This document shows positions 40,064 through 49,110 of a DNA stretch of 64,000 bases, in pieces. The position numbers and the translations under genes are program-made. Position 1 is the first letter of the stretch. Each line of letters starts with the position of its first letter. The notes under the pieces are model-generated. The model was not told the origin of the DNA. It saw only the letters and a list, made by a program, of their open reading frames with translations, and made no database searches. The stretch is from the NCBI GenBank assembly GCA_004297775.1, contig SCUE01000032.1, positions 124,001 to 188,000 on the forward strand. Reading direction: 5' to 3'. This DNA comes from Chloroflexota bacterium (lineage in GTDB: Bacteria > Chloroflexota > UBA6077 > FW602-bin22).

Positions 40064-41760
40064 CCGACATCACGTATCGCATGTCCGTCGAGGGCATGAC
40101 GTGCGCCGCCTGCGACACCCACGTCGTTCGGGCGCTCGAAGGTGCCGGCGCCAAGCACGCCGAGGCAGACTTTCGTCGCGGCGAGGCGATCTTCCGCGCT
40201 GCTGCGAGTATCGACCAGAAGACGCTCGTCGACGCCGTCCGGGCAGCGGGCTATCAGCCGAGCCCCGCCACACCTGTGGATGCGACGAAGCCGCGCGGCC
40301 ATCAGGACGCACCGGTAACCGAATTGACTGCGCCGCGCCGGCCGCGACGCTCCAGCGTGCGCGGCGCCGCCTACGATCTGGTCGTAATCGGATCGGGCAG
40401 CGGCGCGTTCGCGGCCGCGATCACGGCACGGGAACTCGGCGCCAAGGTCATGATGGTCGAACGGGGGACGCTCGGCGGAACCTGCGTCAACATCGGCTGC
40501 GTGCCGTCGAAGACGCTCCTCCGGGCTGCCGAGCTGTACCACCAGGCAGCGCGCCAGTCATTCGCGGGCGTCGAGACCCGCGTTGGCACCGTGGACCTGG
40601 CGGCCCTGATCGGGCAAAAGGACGAACTGATACGCGGCCTGCGTAGCGCGAAGTATGAGGATCTGGTTGCCCATTACGGCTGGGACTTCGTCCACGGTGA
40701 GGCGAGCTTCGTCGACGAGTCGACGCTTAGCGTCGATGGCCGGGAAGTCCGCGCCAAGCGTTACATCATCGCGACCGGCGCCAGGCCGGCCATTCCGCCG
40801 ATTGCGGGGCTCGCTGAGACCAACTACCTGACCAGCACGACCGCGCTGGAGTTGACCAGAATGCCCGAGCGGTTGGTCGTAGTCGGATCGGGGTACATCG
40901 CGCTCGAGATCGGGCAACTCTTCTCGCACCTTTCCAGCGAGGTTACGCTGATGCAGCGCAGTCCCCGCATTCTGAAGGAGTTTGACCCTGAAATCGGCGA
41001 GGCGATGCACGCGGCTTTGAGTGAGCAGGGCATCCGGTTCGTCACCGGCGTCGGCATCTCGCGGATCGACAGCGGCAGTTGGGGCCGGCGAGTCCACTTC
41101 GAAGTGGGAGGGGAAGAACGTACCATCGAGTGCGACGAGCTCTTAGTCGCGACCGGGCGAACGCCGAACACGGCCGAACTGCACCTCGACCGCGCGCGGG
41201 TCAATCTCGGCGAGGGCGGCGCGGTGCTGATCGACAACTACGGACGTACGTCCAATCCCCGAGTCTTTGCCGCCGGTGACGTGACCCTCGCGCCACAGTT
41301 CGTCTACGTGGCGGCCTACATGGGGGCCTTGGCTGCCAGGAACGCGCTGCGGAACGCGAGGCAGCGGCTGGACCTGCGCGTCGTGCCAAGAGTTACTTTC
41401 ACCAGTCCGGCCTTCGCGACTGTGGGACTCAGCGAGGCGGAGGCTCGCGCCGCCGGGCACAATGTGAAGACTTCCGTACTTCCCGCCTCGGCCGTGCCGC
41501 GCGCCCTGGTCAACCGCGATACCCGTGGCGTCTTCAAGATCGTCGCCGATGCGAAAAGCGACCGCATCCTGGGAGTGCACGTCGTGGCCGAGAACGCCGG
41601 AGACGTGATCTACGCCGGGGTTCTGGCGATAAAGTTCAATATGACTGTGCGGGATCTGGTCGAAACATTCGCTCCCTACCTGACGATGGCCGAAGGGCTG
41701 AAGCTGGCGGCGCAGTCTTTCGGCCGTGATATCGCGAGGTTGTCCTGCTGCGCAGCGTGA
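40060..41760 (+). CDS. merA: Mercuric reductase with N-terminal HMA domain
   Basis: 566 residues. Residues 1-68 are an HMA domain with GMTCAAC (C15, C18). A linker leads to the flavoprotein core: DLVVIGSGSGAFAAAITARE, GGTCVNIGCVPSKTLLRAAE (redox C142 and C147), RLVVVGSGYIALEIGQLF and RVFAAGDVTLAPQFVYVAA. The C-terminus ends in LSCCAA, the Cys pair that hands Hg(II) to the active site across the dimer. All features needed for NADPH-dependent reduction of Hg(II) to Hg(0) are present. A GGGAGG box precedes the ATG. Third gene of the ArsR-type mer operon. Confidence 0.95.
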   Translation: MTDITYRMSVEGMTCAACDTHVVRALEGAGAKHAEADFRRGEAIFRAAASIDQKTLVDAVRAAGYQPSPATPVDATKPRGHQDAPVTELTAPRRPRRSSVRGAAYDLVVIGSGSGAFAAAITARELGAKVMMVERGTLGGTCVNIGCVPSKTLLRAAELYHQAARQSFAGVETRVGTVDLAALIGQKDELIRGLRSAKYEDLVAHYGWDFVHGEASFVDESTLSVDGREVRAKRYIIATGARPAIPPIAGLAETNYLTSTTALELTRMPERLVVVGSGYIALEIGQLFSHLSSEVTLMQRSPRILKEFDPEIGEAMHAALSEQGIRFVTGVGISRIDSGSWGRRVHFEVGGEERTIECDELLVATGRTPNTAELHLDRARVNLGEGGAVLIDNYGRTSNPRVFAAGDVTLAPQFVYVAAYMGALAARNALRNARQRLDLRVVPRVTFTSPAFATVGLSEAEARAAGHNVKTSVLPASAVPRALVNRDTRGVFKIVADAKSDRILGVHVVAENAGDVIYAGVLAIKFNMTVRDLVETFAPYLTMAEGLKLAAQSFGRDIARLSCCAA

Positions 41761-41790
41761 GGCCGGGCGCATCGTAGTCGGACAACTGGC

Positions 41791-44403
41791 CTACAGGCCG
41801 CGCGCTCCGACAATGGCCGGTCGGAAGAGAGTTGACGGCTCGGCCACGACTGGTAGTTCGACGGTAAATGTACTTCCCAGTCCTGGTCCATCGGACTCCG
41901 CGCGGATCGTCCCGCCGTGGGCAGCCACGATCGACTGCGCAACCGCGAGTCCTAGTCCGGTGCCATTGATCTCGCGCATCTCGGCTCGTCCCGAACGGTA
42001 GAACCGCTCGAACAGTCGCGCAATGTCCGCGGCCGCGATGCCGAGCCCGTGGTCGCGCACCGTGATATACCCGTTTCCGTCAGCCGCGCCGGTCCCGCGT
42101 CCGACACGTAGTTCGATGGTCCCCGCGTCTGGTGAATAACGGATGGCGTTGCCGACCAGGTTGTCGACGACCTGCCGCAGCCGGTCGCGATCGGCGGAGA
42201 CCTCGACCGGCGAATCCACCACGACCGCGATCCGGTGATTGGGCGCCGTCATAGTGAACCGATCGGCTGCCTCCGCGGCGAAGGCGCCAAGGTCGACCGC
42301 GGAGCACGCAAGCGCAAACCGCCCGCTCTCAATCCGGCCGAGGTTCAGGAGGTCGTCGACCATCTTGTTCAGGCGGATTGTCTCATCGAGAATCTCGGTG
42401 GCCATCTGCCGGGCCCCGGGTTCAAGCCCGTTTTCGAAGGTCAGAAGCTCGGCGTAGCCAAGAATCACCGAAATCGGGGAGCGCAGTTCGTGGCTCACCA
42501 CCGACACGAGCTCGCTCCTGACCCGACTCACCTCACGCAATGCCTCGACCTCACCGACGGTCTCGACCGCCCGACTGTTCGCGATCGCGACGGCGGCCTG
42601 GCTGGCCAGGCCTGTCGCGAGGCGTAGCTCTGCCTCGGTGAAGTGGTGCGTGCCTCGGTTGAAATGCACGACCATCACGCCCTCGCGGCGGCCGCCGACC
42701 TCGATCGGAACGAGGACACAGGAGCGGGCACCGTACCATTCCGCCAGCCCGGGTGGTAATAGCGGCGAGTTGGCCGCGTCCTCGATGGCGATCGCGCCGC
42801 CGCCCTGACAGACACGCGCGAAGGCCGCCACAGCTTCGGGCTCAACGCGCTGGAGTGGGAATGCCGCCAACCTATCGGCCGGCACTCCGACCGCGGCGCG
42901 TAGGACAAGCACCCGCTGAGCATCGTCCATCAGAAAGATCAGCGCGTCGTCGGCGGCGAGCAATTCGATGGCCCGGCTGGCCACCTCCTCCAGTAGTTGG
43001 TCGAGCGGCACCAGACGGGAGAGCGCCTCGGCGGTTTCGAGCAGTGCGCTGGCGATCGCGTTCGAGCGCTGAACCTGCGCGTAGAGCTGACTGTTCTCGA
43101 TCGCCGCGGCAAGCGACTCAGCGACCGGTCTCAGCACCTCGACGTCCTCGGCGCCGTAGAGATCGACACCCGCGTCGCCAAGGTTCAGCGCCCCAAGCAC
43201 GCGCTCCTTGCTCACGAGTGGCAATGTCAGGGCGGCCCGCGTTCCATTGCTCCCGCTATCGCCGAGGCAATGATGCTCAGGTATCTCGACGTGGAAGACA
43301 GAGTCGCTCGCGGCAGTGCCCACAGTGATCGCAACGCCAGGGCGCGCCACGGCCACTCCGGATGGTAGCGTCTCTCGCCGGAGCAAGTCGTTACCGTTGA
43401 GCGTCCAAACGGTCCTGGTATCCTCGTCGCTGAGTTCGACCGTCGCGCGCGAAAAGGGAACGAGGCGCCGAACCTCGCGCAGTGTCGCCCCCACGATCGC
43501 GTCCAGATCGAGACTGGTCGTCAGCAAGCGCGCCAGCTCGGCCGCTACGCCCAACCGCTCAGCCTGACGGCGCTGCGCCGCGGTCAGTCGCGCGTTCGCG
43601 GACGCCTCGGCCTTCAGATCGCGCGCGGCCCCGTTGACGAGACGAAACAGCAGCGAGTAGAGCGCCAGGCTGAAGCCGATCAAGCTAACAGCGGCGAAGA
43701 ACTGCATCTCTTGAATGTGAGTTGCCAGAGGCTCGAATCCCTGCTCAACCTCGTAGATGCCGAGGACCGCGTCACGCCACTGAATGGGTGCAAGGACACG
43801 CAATTGGCGACCGCCGACCGGGCCAATCACATCGTGCCGCGGCTCGTTCGCGGCCGAGGCCAGCAGATCAGGCAGCGCGCGTGTCTGAGATGGCGCGCTC
43901 TCGTAGAGGAGGTTGCCGCGAAGATCCCAGAGCGCGATCCGCTCGATAACTGGCGACAAAGCGCTTTGACGCACGGCGGTGTCGAGAAGTCTGACGTGCT
44001 CCAACTTGAGCGGCGCGGCCAAACCGGTGGGCACCAGGATCGGTAGAACGACGCGATCGAGGCGGCCGCGTGCCTCGATCGCAACCTGGCCGAGCAGGTA
44101 CGACTCGACAATCCACCCCATGGTCAGCGTCGTCGCCGCCGCCGCGACGAGCGTCAGCGCGAGGCTGATGAGCGTGAACTTCCGGAGCAGCGGCCGACCG
44201 CCGGTCGCCGCCTTCGGTTCGTCACTGTCCTTCGCCCGGGTCGATCGCGCCCGAAGCTGCCCAACGCGCGCCTCCAGTTCGAAGCGGCCGCGACAATTCG
44301 GGCAGGCAGCCAGATGTCGCTCGACTTCGCTCTGCTCTGTCTCCGAGAGTTCTCGTGACACGTAGGCATGGAGACGGTGTTCCGCCAACCGACAGTCAAT
44401 CAT
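41791..44403 (-). CDS. Membrane sensor histidine kinase with N-terminal zinc-finger (zf-HC2) domain and two GAF domains
   Basis: 870 residues. The N-terminus (1-45) has HLAACPNCRGRF with H30-x3-C34-x2-C37, the zf-HC2/anti-sigma motif. A membrane helix (about 68-90), an extracytoplasmic part (to about 245), a second helix, two GAF-like regions (about 300-450 and 460-610) and the kinase core follow: SHELRSPISVILGYAELL (phospho-His), DNLVGNAIRYSPDA (N box), VRDHGLGIAAADIARLFERF and NGTGLGLAVAQSIVAAHGG. ATG 44403 is the start that leaves the zinc finger at the N-terminus. No response regulator adjoins. Its promoter shares the palindrome at 44461 with the YtxJ-like gene. Confidence 0.88.
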   Translation of the reverse strand: MIDCRLAEHRLHAYVSRELSETEQSEVERHLAACPNCRGRFELEARVGQLRARSTRAKDSDEPKAATGGRPLLRKFTLISLALTLVAAAATTLTMGWIVESYLLGQVAIEARGRLDRVVLPILVPTGLAAPLKLEHVRLLDTAVRQSALSPVIERIALWDLRGNLLYESAPSQTRALPDLLASAANEPRHDVIGPVGGRQLRVLAPIQWRDAVLGIYEVEQGFEPLATHIQEMQFFAAVSLIGFSLALYSLLFRLVNGAARDLKAEASANARLTAAQRRQAERLGVAAELARLLTTSLDLDAIVGATLREVRRLVPFSRATVELSDEDTRTVWTLNGNDLLRRETLPSGVAVARPGVAITVGTAASDSVFHVEIPEHHCLGDSGSNGTRAALTLPLVSKERVLGALNLGDAGVDLYGAEDVEVLRPVAESLAAAIENSQLYAQVQRSNAIASALLETAEALSRLVPLDQLLEEVASRAIELLAADDALIFLMDDAQRVLVLRAAVGVPADRLAAFPLQRVEPEAVAAFARVCQGGGAIAIEDAANSPLLPPGLAEWYGARSCVLVPIEVGGRREGVMVVHFNRGTHHFTEAELRLATGLASQAAVAIANSRAVETVGEVEALREVSRVRSELVSVVSHELRSPISVILGYAELLTFENGLEPGARQMATEILDETIRLNKMVDDLLNLGRIESGRFALACSAVDLGAFAAEAADRFTMTAPNHRIAVVVDSPVEVSADRDRLRQVVDNLVGNAIRYSPDAGTIELRVGRGTGAADGNGYITVRDHGLGIAAADIARLFERFYRSGRAEMREINGTGLGLAVAQSIVAAHGGTIRAESDGPGLGSTFTVELPVVAEPSTLFRPAIVGARGL

Positions 44404-44460
44404 TTCGCACGCTACCCGAGCACTATTCCGATCCACAGTACCCGCCGACGGTGCCTCGAT

Positions 44461-44480
44461 TCTGTAGGCTCGACTACATT
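44461..44480. promoter_or_regulatory. Crp-type palindrome in the kinase/YtxJ divergent promoter
   Basis: Reads TCTGTAGGCTCGACTACATT: TGTAG, six bases, CTACA, a perfect 5-bp inverted repeat with Crp-family spacing. It is 58 nt upstream of the sensor kinase start and 131 nt upstream of the YtxJ-like gene. Confidence 0.55.
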
Positions 44481-44610
44481 CGGCGATCTTGCCGTCGGGT
44501 CGTGGCCATCGAAAAATCGCGCCGCCACGTGCGGGTCGCGCCAACGTAAGATCCGCTACAGACCCTGGGCGCGGACCGCGCCTATCGTCCTGTCGATGGA
44601 GGACATCGAC

Positions 44611-45030
44611 ATGCACGACGCGGTTCCCAGGCAGCGTACGATCGCGGTGACGGCCACGTCGGATTTCGACGACCTTTTGCTGCGCTCACACCGCGAGCCC
44701 GTCCTGTTGTTCAAGCACGATCCGTACTGCAGTATCAGCGCGGCGGCGCACAGGGAAATGGGGCGGGTGGGCGCGGATGTCGCGATCGTCGATGTCGCGC
44801 GTTACGACCGTCTCGGTCAAGCGATCGCGGCGCGAACGGGCGTACAACACCAGTCTCCACAGGTCATCGTGCTTCGCGACGGTCGCTCCGTCTGGTCGGC
44901 GTCGCACTTCATGATCTCTGCCGAGTCGGTCCGACGGGCGGTCGACGAGGCCGCTCTGACTGGAGTCCGTCCGCAGGTGGCTGCCGGGGACGAGGTCCGA
45001 TCGGCGCGGCCGAGATGGAAGTTGTGGTAG
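44611..45030 (+). CDS. YtxJ-like monothiol redox protein (DUF2847)
   Basis: 139 residues. VLLFKHDPYCSISAAAHREM matches the family motif FKHSxxCxIS, with one active Cys; HQSPQVIVLRDGRSVWSASH contains the cis-Pro of the thioredoxin fold. In firmicutes YtxJ is a bacillithiol-linked redoxin; which low-molecular-weight thiol is used here is unknown. ATG 44611 is taken because GGAGG lies eight bases upstream; ATG 44596 is possible. It is divergent from the sensor kinase and shares the island's palindrome. Confidence 0.85.
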   Translation: MHDAVPRQRTIAVTATSDFDDLLLRSHREPVLLFKHDPYCSISAAAHREMGRVGADVAIVDVARYDRLGQAIAARTGVQHQSPQVIVLRDGRSVWSASHFMISAESVRRAVDEAALTGVRPQVAAGDEVRSARPRWKLW

Positions 45031-45065
45031 TGGCCGGCTGATGCGGCTCGTTGGGGTGGTGGATC

Positions 45066-45584
45066 TCAGTCAAGGACGACGAGCTCGAGAAGCATCGCCG
45101 CCTTCTGACCTGGCGCGTCGATCTGAAGGTTGACCCGCCATTCACCGGGCATGGGAAACGGCAATGCGACCAGGTAGTGCCCCGCGGACCCCGGCTGGGC
45201 CGCTCCGCGGAACGAGCCGTGTTCCATGTGTAGCATCTCGCCGAAGACGCTCACCATTGCGCCATCGACCGGCGTGTCCGCGCCGCGCCCATGGTGCAGG
45301 AAGAGGTCGACTGCCCGTCCGAACCGGCCCGCGCCCGGCGTGAGGCGGACGCTGGCGACAAGCTCGCCGCTCAACGGCACCGCGTCGCCGTCCGCCAGCG
45401 TCCGGGCGATGCCGCCGACGACCAGCGCGAGCGGTATGGCGGGCGCCGCGCCGGCCGGGATCGTCGGCTGGATGGTCGCCGCGAAGGTCGTCGCGACGCG
45501 CGCGGTCGGGGCCGCGCTGGCCGCGCAGGCTGAAGCGAGGACCGCGACAACGCCCGCGGCGCCGAGCCACCGGTGAACCCGCAT
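45066..45584 (-). CDS. Lipoprotein with YtkA/FixH-like domain
   Basis: 172 residues. MRVHRWLGAAGVVAVLASAC is a lipoprotein signal with lipobox ASAC. After an Ala/Pro/Thr linker there is a beta-sandwich: VRLTPGAGRFGRAVDLFLH, VDGAMVSVFGEMLHMEHGSF and YLVALPFPMPGEWRVNLQI. The MxHMxHG cluster could bind copper. YtkA-like domains are found near copper and cytochrome oxidase assembly genes. A GGAGGG box precedes ATG 45584. It lies 17 nt downstream of the CcdA-like gene and in the same operon as the cupredoxins upstream. Confidence 0.75.
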   Translation of the reverse strand: MRVHRWLGAAGVVAVLASACAASAAPTARVATTFAATIQPTIPAGAAPAIPLALVVGGIARTLADGDAVPLSGELVASVRLTPGAGRFGRAVDLFLHHGRGADTPVDGAMVSVFGEMLHMEHGSFRGAAQPGSAGHYLVALPFPMPGEWRVNLQIDAPGQKAAMLLELVVLD

Positions 45585-45601
45585 CTCGCGCCCTCCGACC
45601 G

Positions 45602-46957
45602 TCACGCTAGCGGTAGGCGCTGGTAGAGCCAGCCGCTGACGACGTGGAAGTTGCCGGTCGCCATCGTCGCACCGAAGAAGAACATCGTGATGCCCGAGAC
45701 CAGTCCGATGGCCGGCGAGGCCCGGTGGAGCCGGACCGCGACCGGGAGCACCCGCGAGAGGCTGAGCGCGGCGAGCATGAACGGGATCGCGATCCCGAGC
45801 GAGAAGACGAACATCGCCAGCCCGCCGAGCAGCGCCGAGCCGAGCAGACCCGAGTAGACGAGCAGAACGCCCAGAATCGCGCCGCCGAAGCAGGCCAGGC
45901 AGCCAGTCGCGATCGCAAAGCCGCTGACGAACGGCGCCAGGAACGGGACACGGCCACTGTCACGCACCGAGGCCGGCATCGGGATCTTGCATACCAGCGG
46001 CGCCCGGGAGCGGTGTGCCACCACGGCGGCCATCGCCATCATCACGACGCCCGCACCGACGGCGATCGGGCCGGTCGGGGTGAGCAGACCGCTGGCCGCG
46101 ACCGCCTGACCGAGGGCGCCCATCAGCGCGCCGCCGATCGTATACGGGATCGTGAAGCCGAGCACGAACAGCCCGGCCGTCCGCACGACCCGCCGCTGAT
46201 CCGACGCGCTCAGGCTGTCGCGATCACCGTTCGCGTCGACTTGCACGCCGGCCAGCGTCGGGAGGTAGAAGGCGGTGAGTTGGAGGAGGCACGGCGAGAT
46301 CGCGGCGAGTAGGCCGGCCGCCAGCGAGAGGAGCAGCCCGATGCTGAGTGGCCGCGGGTCCATCACGTCGGCGGGGTAATCTATCGGGGTGTCCCACCGC
46401 AGCGCAGTGCGGGTTGCGGTCGTGCTCGGGAGCAGCAACTCGAAGACGTGCGGTTCGTCGAGCATTCGCACCGTCACATCGTCAAAGATCACCACGTTGG
46501 TCCGGTGGTGGACCGCGTCGGTGAGTGCGCGGACCTCGGTTGGAAGGCGCATCGTGGCGCCATCGATGCGCAGAATCGGCGAGAACTTCGGGGAGAGTTC
46601 CCCGTAGTGCACGTTCTCGTTGGCGACGAAGACCAGCGCCCGATCGGCGCGCATCTCGGCTGCTTCCTTCGGCCGCCGGGTCGCCTCGAAGAAGGTTGGC
46701 GTCGTCAGGATCGCTTCGACCTCCACACCGGCGATAGCGTAGCCTGACCGGGTTAGCAACTCCTTCAGCTCCGTCGCCTGACTGGTCCTGGTCTGCTTGG
46801 CTGCCGCCAGGGTTTCGCGGCCTTCGGTCTTGACGATCGCCAGCCAACCAATCGAAACGGTGACCGCCACGATCGCGAGCACGACCAGAAGAACCCAGCG
46901 CGCGTACGGCGGCGACGCGGACCGCGTTACGGGTACGACACCCAGTTCCTGGTACAT
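45602..46957 (-). CDS. CcdA-like membrane protein with N-terminal extracytoplasmic domain
   Basis: 451 residues. One membrane helix (about 22-42) is followed by a ~150-residue soluble domain (VFVANENVHYGELSPKFSP and VVIFDDVTVRMLDEPHVFEL), then a six-helix CcdA-type unit with AAISPCLLQLTAFYLPTLAG and ATGCLACFGGAILGVLL, the two functional Cys positions. It should carry reducing power or a related cofactor across the membrane. ATG 46957 has GGAGG eight bases upstream. It lies between the propeller-cupredoxin gene and the YtkA-like lipoprotein, so maturation or reduction of copper proteins is the likely job. Confidence 0.82.
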   Translation of the reverse strand: MYQELGVVPVTRSASPPYARWVLLVVLAIVAVTVSIGWLAIVKTEGRETLAAAKQTRTSQATELKELLTRSGYAIAGVEVEAILTTPTFFEATRRPKEAAEMRADRALVFVANENVHYGELSPKFSPILRIDGATMRLPTEVRALTDAVHHRTNVVIFDDVTVRMLDEPHVFELLLPSTTATRTALRWDTPIDYPADVMDPRPLSIGLLLSLAAGLLAAISPCLLQLTAFYLPTLAGVQVDANGDRDSLSASDQRRVVRTAGLFVLGFTIPYTIGGALMGALGQAVAASGLLTPTGPIAVGAGVVMMAMAAVVAHRSRAPLVCKIPMPASVRDSGRVPFLAPFVSGFAIATGCLACFGGAILGVLLVYSGLLGSALLGGLAMFVFSLGIAIPFMLAALSLSRVLPVAVRLHRASPAIGLVSGITMFFFGATMATGNFHVVSGWLYQRLPLA

Positions 46958-47038
46958 CGGCGCAACCTCCATCCGCGCGCGAAATGAGTGGATCGCCCGG
47001 GGAGCGATCGTATCGATCACCCCACGAGCGGACCGGGA

Positions 47039-49072
47039 TTACTGGACCTTCATCTCGATCACGATGGCTGGGTGGTATGCGCAGACGATCCTGTAGGTTC
47101 CGGGAGTATTCGTCCCGGCCCACTCATAGGTGACCGTCTGGCCGGCCCCGATATCCGGGCTGAGCAGATTGAGCCCCTCGCCGATGCCAACCAGATTGTG
47201 CTTCTCATCGTCCAGGTTCTTGACCACGAATCGCACTGGAGCGCCGGGCTTGACGGTGATCGCCTTGATGTCGTACGCCATGTGCTCGGACGTCAGATTG
47301 ATGACCTGGGGACCGCCGGTGGCGGCCGGGGCGGCCGCTGGCTTCGCCGCGGGCGCCTTGACCGAGACGGTCAGCTCGCCGTTGGGCGTCTTGTTCGTCT
47401 GGGCCTTGAAGTCGACCGGCCCGGCCGGCGCCGTCCAGCGGATCTCCTTCGCATTGCCGGGCTCGAGCGTGATCAAGGCGATGCCCATGTCTTTGCTCTC
47501 AAAGGTGATCTTGCCGGCGCTGGTCCCGGCGGTGTGCTTGAGGGTGATGCGGATGGCCTTGCCGACCTCGGCGGTCACCGCCTTCTGGGTGAAGCCCGTG
47601 CGGTTCATCGCGATCTGGATCGCCGGCTCGGCAACGTACTTCATCTGCGCGGCCAGGGCGCCGCCGTGCAGGCCGGCGTAGTCTGAGACGACCTCGCCAA
47701 TCACGCCGCCCTTGCCGTCGTCCCTGTACTGGACCCAGACGCCGCCGTGGATATCGCCGTCGGCCGGATCTTTGATCACGTGGGTGATCTTCTCGGTGGC
47801 CGTGTCGAGCACGTAGATGGAGTGCTCGGCGTTCGACGTGTACCAGGCCTCTTTGCCATCGGGGCTGAGCAGCACGTGGTCGGTCGTCTGCCCGATCACC
47901 ACGACGTTGGATACGCCCATCGTCTGTAGGTCGATGATCGTGGTGGTGCGGCCCTGCTGGTTGTAGCCGGGGCCTTCGCCCTTGTCGGCGGTGTAGATCT
48001 TGCTGCCGTCATAGGAGAGCTTGGCGCCCCAGGGACCTGGGCCAGTGAGCACATCGTGCTCGATCTTCATCGTCTCGAGGTCGATCTTGTAAATCTTGGA
48101 GTCGCCACCCGAGGTGACGTAGGCCCATTTCCCATCGAGGCTGACCTCGCCCCAGATCGGGTCTTTCATCGGCGTCATGCCGATGACCTTCCAGGTCTTC
48201 GGGTTGACCTTGGCGACCCAACCGTCCATCTTGTCACGGAAGGCGGGCTCGGGCGCCGGGACCGTCACAATGATGAACTTGCCGTCTGGCGACGGCGTGC
48301 TGTAGTACGGGTTGCCCTGGAAGTCGCCGTTGCTCAGGCCGCCGACGACCGCGTTCTCCTGGCTCGGATCGATCACGTAGAAGCCCGACCCGACGCGCCC
48401 CCAGTTGAAGTCCTCGCCGATGATCAGATCCTTGTTCGTGTTCGGGTCGTGCCAGAGCTTCTGGTGGTGGGGCCGGCCGAGCGTCTTGATGGACTGGACG
48501 ACCTCGAGCGTGCGGCCGTCGAGCACGTCGATCCGGCTGTTCTGCCCGAGTTGCGGCAGGTAGATGAAGCGACCGTCACCAGACACCGCGATACCGTGGC
48601 TGCTGTTCTCTTCTGAGTTCGGTGGCGCGACTTCGGCGACGGTCTGCTTGGTCTTGGCATCCACCACCCAGACCGAGTTCTTGGTGTTGGTGGCGCCCCA
48701 GGTCGTGCTCGCGTTCGAGAAGAACCAGAGATCGCCCGCCTTAGGGTTCAGGATCGCCTTGCCGGTCGCCTTCTGCATCGGTGAGACGATCACGCCCAAG
48801 CGCTCGGACCAGTTCTTGGCCAGCAGATTCGGGCCGGCCGACGGGGCCGCGAAACCCGCGGGCGCCGCGGCCGGAGCGGGCACTGGGACCGCAGGGACGC
48901 CGCCGGGCTGCTGGACTTGAACAGGAGCGGACGGCTTGTTGGTGCCGCCCGACGAGGGGATCAATGTCGAGCACGCGGCCACCAGCACACCGGCCGCTCC
49001 GGCAACACCGCCGAGCAAAGCGCGGCGCGAGACCGGTCTCGCAAGTGTTGAAACGATATGCGATGAGGTCAT
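47039..49072 (-). CDS. Exported beta-propeller/cupredoxin protein
   Basis: 677 residues. The N-terminus SRRALLGGVAGAAGVLVAAC combines a twin-arginine-like motif with a lipobox, so it is probably exported folded and lipid-anchored. A YVTN/N2OR-type seven-bladed propeller spans about 90-440 (SSHGIAVSGDGRFIYLPQLG, HVLLSPDGKEAWYTSN). Two beta-sandwich regions follow; the last is a cupredoxin with type 1 copper ligands in EKHNLVG, IVCAYHP and IEMKV (His, Cys, His, Met). The layout recalls nitrous oxide reductase, but no CuZ His set is visible. A GGAG box precedes ATG 49072. Co-transcribed with the cupredoxin gene upstream. Confidence 0.82.
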   Translation of the reverse strand: MTSSHIVSTLARPVSRRALLGGVAGAAGVLVAACSTLIPSSGGTNKPSAPVQVQQPGGVPAVPVPAPAAAPAGFAAPSAGPNLLAKNWSERLGVIVSPMQKATGKAILNPKAGDLWFFSNASTTWGATNTKNSVWVVDAKTKQTVAEVAPPNSEENSSHGIAVSGDGRFIYLPQLGQNSRIDVLDGRTLEVVQSIKTLGRPHHQKLWHDPNTNKDLIIGEDFNWGRVGSGFYVIDPSQENAVVGGLSNGDFQGNPYYSTPSPDGKFIIVTVPAPEPAFRDKMDGWVAKVNPKTWKVIGMTPMKDPIWGEVSLDGKWAYVTSGGDSKIYKIDLETMKIEHDVLTGPGPWGAKLSYDGSKIYTADKGEGPGYNQQGRTTTIIDLQTMGVSNVVVIGQTTDHVLLSPDGKEAWYTSNAEHSIYVLDTATEKITHVIKDPADGDIHGGVWVQYRDDGKGGVIGEVVSDYAGLHGGALAAQMKYVAEPAIQIAMNRTGFTQKAVTAEVGKAIRITLKHTAGTSAGKITFESKDMGIALITLEPGNAKEIRWTAPAGPVDFKAQTNKTPNGELTVSVKAPAAKPAAAPAATGGPQVINLTSEHMAYDIKAITVKPGAPVRFVVKNLDDEKHNLVGIGEGLNLLSPDIGAGQTVTYEWAGTNTPGTYRIVCAYHPAIVIEMKVQ

Positions 49073-49110
49073 TGAGTTCTCCTTTTCGTTATGCGCGCGC
49101 CTTATCGTGC

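Noticed and set aside
47039-49072. Annotation as nitrous oxide reductase (nosZ)
   Set aside because: Propeller plus cupredoxin layout is similar, but the CuZ histidine set and the dinuclear CuA motif (C-x3-C) are not seen; the cupredoxin has a mononuclear site.
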